Positions 59,431 to 64,000 of a DNA stretch of 64,000 nucleotides are shown piece after piece. Below the pieces are notes generated by a model. That model saw nothing but the letters and a program-made list of their open reading frames with translations. It was not told the DNA's origin and did no database searches. The first letter of the stretch is position 1, and the number at the start of each line of letters is the position of its first letter. The DNA is from Anaerohalosphaera lusitana (GTDB lineage: Bacteria > Planctomycetota > Phycisphaerae > Sedimentisphaerales > Anaerohalosphaeraceae): positions 3,650,593-3,714,592 of the forward strand of contig NZ_CP019791.1 in assembly GCF_002007645.1 (NCBI RefSeq), read 5' to 3'. The position numbers were made by a program, and so were the translations under genes.

Positions 59431-60425
59431 TCTTCCTTACCTTTTACAACTCTCCAAAGTTTCTCATTAAGCTCGTCCAGCCCCTCACCCGTCACCGCCG
59501 AAACTCCCATCACCCCGTCCACGCCCAGCCTGTCGATAATGTCCTGCGTATACTCCCCGTCCGGGTCCAGGTCCGTCTTGTTGACCGCGATAATTTCCGG
59601 CTTCTCCGCCAGCGTCTTGCTGTGCATCGCCAGCTCATTCTTGATCTTATGATAATTTCCCACCGGATCACTGTTGTCGTCCGGCTGAATATCCAGCAGA
59701 TGCAGCAGTATCCGCGTTCGCTCGATATGCTTCAAAAAGTCATGCCCCAGCCCCGCACCGTCGTGCGCACCCTCGATCAGCCCCGGGATATCCGCCATCA
59801 CGAAACGCCTGAACCCCGGCAGCTCCACGATCCCAAGCACCGGCTCCAGCGTCGTAAACGGATAATTCGCCACCTTCGGCCGTGCATGCGAACTCCGCGA
59901 AACCAGTGTACTCTTGCCCGCGTTCGGCAAACCCACCAGCCCCACATCCGCGATCAGCTTCAGCTCAAGCCTCAAATTCCTCTCCTGCCCCACTTTGCCG
60001 TCCGTCGCCATCCGCGGCGCCTGATTCGTCGAACTCGCAAAGGACTTGTTCCCCCTACCCCCTCTGCCGCCGCGAACGATGCGAACCTCCATACCAGGCG
60101 TATCCATATCCTTTATCATCATATCGATGTCGGTATCGTAAACGATCGTCCCAACCGGCACCTTAATAACCAGATCCTCACCGCCGGCGCCGGCCTTGTT
60201 GCTCCCCTCACCCGGCATACCGTTCTTCGCCCGCCAGTGGTGCTTACCCGCAAAGTCCACCAGCGTATCGATCTCCTGACTGGCCAGAAAATACACATCG
60301 CCGCCCTTGCCCCCGTCGCCGCCGTCCGGACCGCCCTTGGCAACGAACTTCTCCCTGCGAAAACTCACACACCCGTGACCGCCGTCACCGGCCTTGACCC
60401 AGATTTTAGCTTCATCAACAAACAT
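59427..60425 (-). CDS. obgE: GTPase Obg/CgtA
   Basis: Obg binds the 50S subunit and couples growth to GTP levels. The 332-residue product has the Gly-rich Obg fold in residues 1-155 (DGGHGCVSFRREKF, GGDGGKGGDVYF) and a G domain from about 158. Motifs are GLPNAGKST, DIPGLIEGAHDGAGLG, NKTDL, and SAV. It lacks the extra C-terminal domain of E. coli CgtA. It is the first gene of the minus-strand operon that continues through coaX to mutS. Confidence 0.96.
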   Translation of the reverse strand: MFVDEAKIWVKAGDGGHGCVSFRREKFVAKGGPDGGDGGKGGDVYFLASQEIDTLVDFAGKHHWRAKNGMPGEGSNKAGAGGEDLVIKVPVGTIVYDTDIDMMIKDMDTPGMEVRIVRGGRGGRGNKSFASSTNQAPRMATDGKVGQERNLRLELKLIADVGLVGLPNAGKSTLVSRSSHARPKVANYPFTTLEPVLGIVELPGFRRFVMADIPGLIEGAHDGAGLGHDFLKHIERTRILLHLLDIQPDDNSDPVGNYHKIKNELAMHSKTLAEKPEIIAVNKTDLDPDGEYTQDIIDRLGVDGVMGVSAVTGEGLDELNEKLWRVVKGKEE

Positions 60426-60477
60426 CTAATTGACCTGAAATAATATGGTAGCGAAAAGAATTGTACCGTATTTACAC

Positions 60478-60506
60478 TTGAACGCCATAAAAAGCGACAC
60501 TATAAT
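60478..60506 (+). promoter_or_regulatory. Promoter for the membrane protein at 60608
   Basis: TTGAAC (60478-60483) and TATAAT (60501-60506) are exactly 17 nt apart. Transcription would begin near 60513, about 95 nt before the coding start. It lies in the divergent gap with obgE. Confidence 0.75.
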
Positions 60507-60607
60507 CCTGCCTGCTTGAAATTAACGATAATCTAACACAAAACTGCGTCCCCGGCAACAGCATCACGTCTCGAACTTACCGACGCCTTACACAGGAAAA
60601 ACCAGAC

Positions 60608-61282
60608 TTGAAACTAACAGATTCGATCAACTTCAGATTAGTCACGTATATGCTGCTGCCATGCGCCGCAGTTCAGGCCGTAGTAATAGCGGCACAACAT
60701 GGTCACGCCGCCTATTCAGTCAGTGAGAACGGCCCAATCGAATGGACCCAGTTCGCGGTCCTGATGATCTCCGGAAGCATCCTGCTCGCCCGTGCTTACA
60801 AAACCACCACTCCACAACTTTCTCGACTCATGGCCGCTTTCCCCATCATGGCCGCCGTTCGCGAACTCGACAAGGTCTTCGACCGCCGCATTTTCGACGG
60901 TTCCTGGCAGCTTACAGTCTTCGCCATCCTCGGCCTCACTGCATGGTACATCTCCCGCCACAGCAAGAAAATAGCCGACCAGCTTACAACCTTCCTCCGC
61001 GAAAGCTCCTCCGGCCTCATGCTCGCCGCAATGCTCATCATTCTGGGCATAAGCAGGATCGCGGGCCAGCAAACCTTCTGGGAAGCTGTTATGGGCGAAA
61101 ACCACCTTACCGTAGTCGGCAGGCTCGTCGAAGAGACCCTCGAAATAACAGGCTATCTGATCCTCGCAGCGGCTGCTGTGGAAAAAACATTCTTCAACCT
61201 GCCCCTCAGCCTGCAAAATGAACTCGCCGAAAAAGAAACAATCCAGCAAAGAAACCTTATCCCCCGAAAGCAGGCAGGCTAG
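60608..61282 (+). CDS. Integral membrane protein of unknown function
   Basis: The 224-residue product has about five or six hydrophobic spans and a conserved-looking stretch ENGPIEWTQFAVLMISGSILL after the first. The start is TTG at 60608, with AGGA 11 nt upstream; no better start fits. No family is recognised. Its stop overlaps that of the convergent HAD gene by 3 nt (CTAG at 61279-61282). It is preceded by a strong promoter and probably transcribed alone. Confidence 0.7.
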   Translation: MKLTDSINFRLVTYMLLPCAAVQAVVIAAQHGHAAYSVSENGPIEWTQFAVLMISGSILLARAYKTTTPQLSRLMAAFPIMAAVRELDKVFDRRIFDGSWQLTVFAILGLTAWYISRHSKKIADQLTTFLRESSSGLMLAAMLIILGISRIAGQQTFWEAVMGENHLTVVGRLVEETLEITGYLILAAAAVEKTFFNLPLSLQNELAEKETIQQRNLIPRKQAG

Positions 61283-61653
61283 CGCCACCGCCCCTGTTCA
61301 AAATCATAATTGTAGTGCTGCCTAACCTTGAATACTGCCACAGACTGAGGCACCGCCTCAAAATACTGATCCACATCGTCGAACAGCACTTCCACCCCCT
61401 CCCTCGCAATAAAACCCGCCTTGTCCCCCGTAATTACGATCTCGTCCCAGACCACCCCATACCCCTCCAGCTCTTTCGCAACCTGCCACTCCGTACCGAT
61501 CGGCCGATCCGTAATGACATGAACCCGCGCACAGGCCGAAACCAGCGCACGGGTCATAAAACTGAAAAATTCCGGGTACTCGCTTACCGTACCGTCAAGA
61601 TCTACACCAATTTTCACTTTCGGCCCCCGCGGAAAAGTTTTCACACTCTCCAT
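61279..61653 (-). CDS. HAD-superfamily phosphatase-like protein
   Basis: The product has the HAD motif I (KIGVDLDGTVSEYP), the motif II threonine in VHVITDRP, and a late Asp-Asp pair in VLFDDVDQYF. At 124 residues it is a small HAD without a large cap domain. The substrate is unknown. The frame is open to 61743, but the extra 30 residues would start inside a hairpin, and the ATG at 61651-61653 puts the domain near the N-terminus. No good ribosome binding site supports either start. Confidence 0.7.
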   Translation of the reverse strand: MESVKTFPRGPKVKIGVDLDGTVSEYPEFFSFMTRALVSACARVHVITDRPIGTEWQVAKELEGYGVVWDEIVITGDKAGFIAREGVEVLFDDVDQYFEAVPQSVAVFKVRQHYNYDFEQGRWR

Positions 61654-61982
61654 AGAAGCTGTTTCAAAACTGCTTTTGGCTTGCCGGCGAGCAATTTTTT
61701 CGGCTCGGCAAGGCGTGTAAAACCGGCCATAGCTATAACGCATTAATGGCTGGCACTGATGTCAGCCATTGCGTGTGCGTTGACTTGTCGGCCATATTAG
61801 ACTTTCATCGCGTTATTTATCACCCTAAAGGGTGTATTGACGGTTTTGCACAACGCAGCCGAACGGAAAAAGGGCCGCCGGAAGACAAATCTGAGTATTG
61901 GAACCGCTTCTGATACCCCGCAAGGGACCAAAAGCAATGTTAGACTACCCGGCCAGCCGAAAGCCTGTTCAAAACCCCTGAA
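61654..61982. other. Gap with a long hairpin; no gene seen
   Basis: A 12-bp hairpin with a 3-nt bulge lies at 61738-61774 (ACGCA then ATGGCTG, pairing with CAGCCAT then TGCGT). A smaller CACCC/GGGTG hairpin lies near 61826-61840. No ribosomal RNA, tRNA or coding frame of note was found here. It may be the leader of the HAD gene or the terminator region of the Cys-rich gene. Confidence 0.4.
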
Positions 61983-62303
61983 CTAGCCGTTCACTTCCAT
62001 ATAGTCATCACAATCCCAGATACCGCCCGTATGAGCCGCCCGAACGCATACATCGCGATTACTGCAGTCCGCACAGATACCCTTGAGCTGACCCTGCACG
62101 GCTCCGACTTTCATGGGCTCGCTCGACAGCTTGCCCGATTCACTGTTGTTAAACTCCGCCGAAGCGCCCGTGTCAAACTCCTCACATTCGATCATGGGTT
62201 TGTCAGGCTTGACCTTCAGCGCACATTCGCCGCCCTTGACACATGTTCCGCAAATGTTACCCGCGTTACCGTTATCTGCCCGAATCACTTCTACTGAATC
62301 CAT
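61983..62303 (-). CDS. Small protein with two Cys4 repeats
   Basis: The 106-residue product has two similar units. The first is C-x2-C-x5-C-x12-C (CGTCVKGGEC, then MIECEEF). The second is C-x2-C-x5-C-x11-C (CADCSNRDVC, then WDCDDY). Both units end in an acidic-aromatic stretch after the last Cys. Four cysteines per repeat suggest binding of zinc or an iron-sulfur centre. A linker rich in Ser and Asn joins them. Start ATG at 62301-62303 has GGGATGATG upstream. The function is unknown. Confidence 0.65.
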   Translation of the reverse strand: MDSVEVIRADNGNAGNICGTCVKGGECALKVKPDKPMIECEEFDTGASAEFNNSESGKLSSEPMKVGAVQGQLKGICADCSNRDVCVRAAHTGGIWDCDDYMEVNG

Positions 62304-62521
62304 TTTACATCATCCCGATCAATTAGTTTATCTGAACTCTATTTTATAACCGTGCCGCAATATCAGTGCGACTTATAGTAATTATCAAAAATCCTACTAC
62401 CTACGTCAATACTTATTCGCCGCATTTTTCACAAAACAAAAAATTTTTCTTCGAGCCAACTGCACCCAAAAGGCTTTAAAAACTGGTCGCCGATTTTGCC
62501 GATTTATCGCAAACATTAAAC

Positions 62522-62550
62522 TTGCGACCCACCCCGCTGATTTGTATCCT
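62522..62550 (+). promoter_or_regulatory. Promoter for the thioredoxin-fold gene
   Basis: TTGCGA (62522-62527) and TATCCT (62545-62550) are 17 nt apart, about 50 nt before the ATG at 62604. The rest of the 62304-62603 gap holds no gene. Confidence 0.45.
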
Positions 62551-62603
62551 GCAGTAATAGAAGTACTTTTTCTCAAAAACCTAAGCTCGCAGGCCTTGAA
62601 AAG

Positions 62604-63617
62604 ATGAGCAAGCCAAAACAAATATTAATACAAACGCTTTTAGCAGCAGCACTTATATCTTCTGCCTTCGCCGAAGAAACTGAAAAAGGTCAGAAGGTTG
62701 TGATTACCGCTGCGCCTGCCCGCCGCCTCGCTGGTGCAAGGATAAAAAAAGAGGTCACTTGGCCCGACAATTACAAGCAGGCCATCAGCAAGGCCAAAAG
62801 GCAAAAAAAGGACCTGCTCATCGCATTTACCGGGGCGAAAATAACCCAGCCGGCCGCACTCCTCACAGCAAAGGTCCTTTATAAGGAAGATTTCTACGAA
62901 AAGGCCTCACGCAGTTTCACAATGCTCAACATAGACTGCCCACCGAACGCCAAGCTCAACGAATACCTCTCCGAGCAGCTCTACGTCCTGACAAACAAAT
63001 ACAAGGTCGATAATCTCCCGACCCTTTTCATAACCTCGCCCGATGGAACCCCCTACCAGGTCACCGGCTTCATCCCCAAAACAGCCACCCCCGAAAAGTA
63101 TCTGCAGCACCTCCTCGAGCTGAAAAAAAAGAAAAATGAAATGGTCGACCTGTTCGAAAAGGCCGAAGATGAAGATTCCGCAACTAAGAAAGCCAAACTC
63201 CTCGACCGAGCCCTCTCCATGACCAACCCCGCTCTCGCACGCAATTTCCATAACGAAAAGATCGACTTTATCATAACTGCCGACAAGGACAACTCACTTG
63301 GCCTGAGAAACAAATACGCCGTCCCACGCCAGCTCGAAAAAGCATACCGAGCCATCGAAACACGCGACTATAAGCTCGCAAAAACCATAATCGACACAAC
63401 CATCCGCGAACTCAGACCCGACGGCCCGCTCCTTCAGCAGCTCTACTACGCACGCTCACAGGCACAGTTCCACCTCGAAAACCCGCAGGGCCAGCTCGAC
63501 AGCCTCAACCGCGCCCTCCAGGCCGCCCCTCAATCACCAATGGCCGACCAGATAAAACGAACCATCGCATACTACTTCACCGCCCCGACTGAAAATTCCA
63601 CCCAGTTGCCGCGATAG
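62604..63617 (+). CDS. Exported thioredoxin-fold protein with a repeat tail and no CxxC
   Basis: The 337-residue product has a signal peptide (cleavage near residue 23, after SSAFA). From about residue 50 there is a thioredoxin-like fold: YKQAISKAKRQKKDLLIAFTGA, then YVLTNKYKVDNLPTLFITSPDG with the cis-Pro. In related planctomycete proteins the Trp-Cys-x-x-Cys follows the FTG motif. Here it is replaced by KITQPAALL, so there is no redox pair. The C-terminal half is TPR-like (LEKAYRAIETRDYKLAKTII, LLQQLYYARSQAQFHLENPQ). It may act as a scaffold or chaperone-like protein outside the cytoplasm. Confidence 0.75.
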   Translation: MSKPKQILIQTLLAAALISSAFAEETEKGQKVVITAAPARRLAGARIKKEVTWPDNYKQAISKAKRQKKDLLIAFTGAKITQPAALLTAKVLYKEDFYEKASRSFTMLNIDCPPNAKLNEYLSEQLYVLTNKYKVDNLPTLFITSPDGTPYQVTGFIPKTATPEKYLQHLLELKKKKNEMVDLFEKAEDEDSATKKAKLLDRALSMTNPALARNFHNEKIDFIITADKDNSLGLRNKYAVPRQLEKAYRAIETRDYKLAKTIIDTTIRELRPDGPLLQQLYYARSQAQFHLENPQGQLDSLNRALQAAPQSPMADQIKRTIAYYFTAPTENSTQLPR

Positions 63618-63672
63618 AATAAGTAACCCAATCACTGCAAAACGCGTACTGCCTTGTGAACTCAACAAAAAC

Positions 63673-63702
63673 TTGCTTTACGCAACACAAGCCGGGTATA
63701 AT
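63673..63702 (+). promoter_or_regulatory. Promoter for the lipoprotein gene at 63740
   Basis: TTGCTT (63673-63678) and TATAAT (63697-63702) are 18 nt apart. Transcription would begin near 63709. A GGAGG ribosome binding site at about 63727-63731 precedes the ATG. Confidence 0.65.
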
Positions 63703-63739
63703 CAAGCCCTCATTATTATCTTTTTTGGAGGCATAACAA

Positions 63740-64000
63740 ATGCGGTCTATAACAATCATACTTTTATCTCTCGTCATCATCGCATCAGCCGGCTGTTCTT
63801 CCGGCGAAGGCTATTCACGCCAGGGATACGACTTCTCCACCGTAGACACCGTCGCGGTCATCAGCGTAGAAGGCAGGATCGCCGGCGCAGCCGCCAAAAA
63901 CCAGATCAGCGACTACTTCATCGCCGAGCTGCTCCAGAAAGGTTACGCACCCGTCGAACGTGCCGAAGTAGAGAAACTGCTCGAAGAGCACGAGTTCCAG
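63740..64000 (+). CDS. Lipoprotein, CsgG/HfaB-like (partial, C-terminus beyond the right edge)
   Basis: The first 87 codons are present. The signal peptide ends in a lipobox (SAGC, Cys19), so the protein is probably lipid-anchored. The region DTVAVISVEGRIAGAAAKNQISDYF, then LLQKGYAPVERAEVEKLLEEHEF, resembles the CsgG family, whose members help export curli or assemble pores. The ATG at 63740 has a GGAGG ribosome binding site and the promoter at 63673. Only the N-terminal part is visible, so the family call is tentative. Confidence 0.6.
   Translation, partial: MRSITIILLSLVIIASAGCSSGEGYSRQGYDFSTVDTVAVISVEGRIAGAAAKNQISDYFIAELLQKGYAPVERAEVEKLLEEHEFQ

Noticed and set aside
61654..61982. Possible riboswitch or small RNA in the gap beside the HAD gene
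   Set aside because: Hairpins are clear, but I could not match the conserved sequences of known riboswitches such as the cyclic di-GMP class. It is reported only as a hairpin-bearing gap.

Overview
The window looks like a chromosomal segment of a planctomycete, most likely of the class Phycisphaerae (Sedimentisphaerales-like). This is inferred from the gene families, not from a database search. Pointers are a secreted GH29 fucosidase, a fragment of a Cys-flanked dockerin-like tail beside it, a DUF5107/TPR protein, a haem-binding TolB-type propeller paired with a DUF6057-like protein, a pseudopilin carrying a LamG domain, and a three-span SecE. Base composition is near 50% GC.

Region 1 (1-24.9 kb, minus strand) is one giant translation/transcription block. 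In reading order it runs tRNA-Thr(GGT), tuf, rpmG, tRNA-Trp(CCA), secE, nusG, rplK, rplA, rplJ, rplL, rpoB, rpoC, rpsL, rpsG, fusA, rpsJ, rplC, rplD, rplW, rplB, rpsS, rplV, rpsC, rplP, rpmC, rpsQ, rplN, rplX, rplE, rpsN, rpsH (cut by the left edge). A promoter lies before tRNA-Thr. A second consensus promoter overlaps the fusA stop codon and would give the S10 genes a leader of about 330 nt. L22 carries an N-terminal extension of about 72 residues that resembles a lambda-repressor/XRE helix-turn-helix.

Region 2 (25-39.7 kb) is accessory. It holds a secreted HEAT-repeat protein, a 53-residue membrane protein, a DEDDy exonuclease-like protein, the LamG pseudopilin, trmD, a cluster of DUF6057-like, haem-propeller and DUF5107/TPR genes, a methyltransferase, a truncated transposase, the fucosidase and the dockerin remnant. 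These genes separate trmD from rpsP, which are neighbours in many bacteria.

Region 3 (39.7-49.2 kb) is mostly housekeeping. On the minus strand are rpsP, a small protein whose C-terminal half looks like the Ffh M domain, and ffh; divergent from them are rplS, a UPF0102 gene and a TatD-family gene. A second 53-residue membrane protein with its own promoter follows. Then, on the minus strand, come glyS (with a terminator), pspC, a YhcH-family gene, asnS and prmC.

Region 4 (49.4-64 kb) has a membrane spermidine-synthase-like protein, an AT-rich 742-residue orphan gene with its own promoter, and a minus-strand operon obgE-coaX-membrane protein-MnmE-like GTPase-mutS joined by short gaps and overlaps. 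It ends with a membrane protein, a HAD protein, a duplicated four-cysteine protein, a thioredoxin-fold protein without the CxxC pair, and the start of a lipoprotein.

The best candidates for something undescribed are the L22 extension, the M-domain-like protein beside ffh, the 742-residue orphan and the haem-propeller/DUF6057/DUF5107 cluster. No CRISPR array, intact insertion sequence, prophage or rRNA gene was seen.
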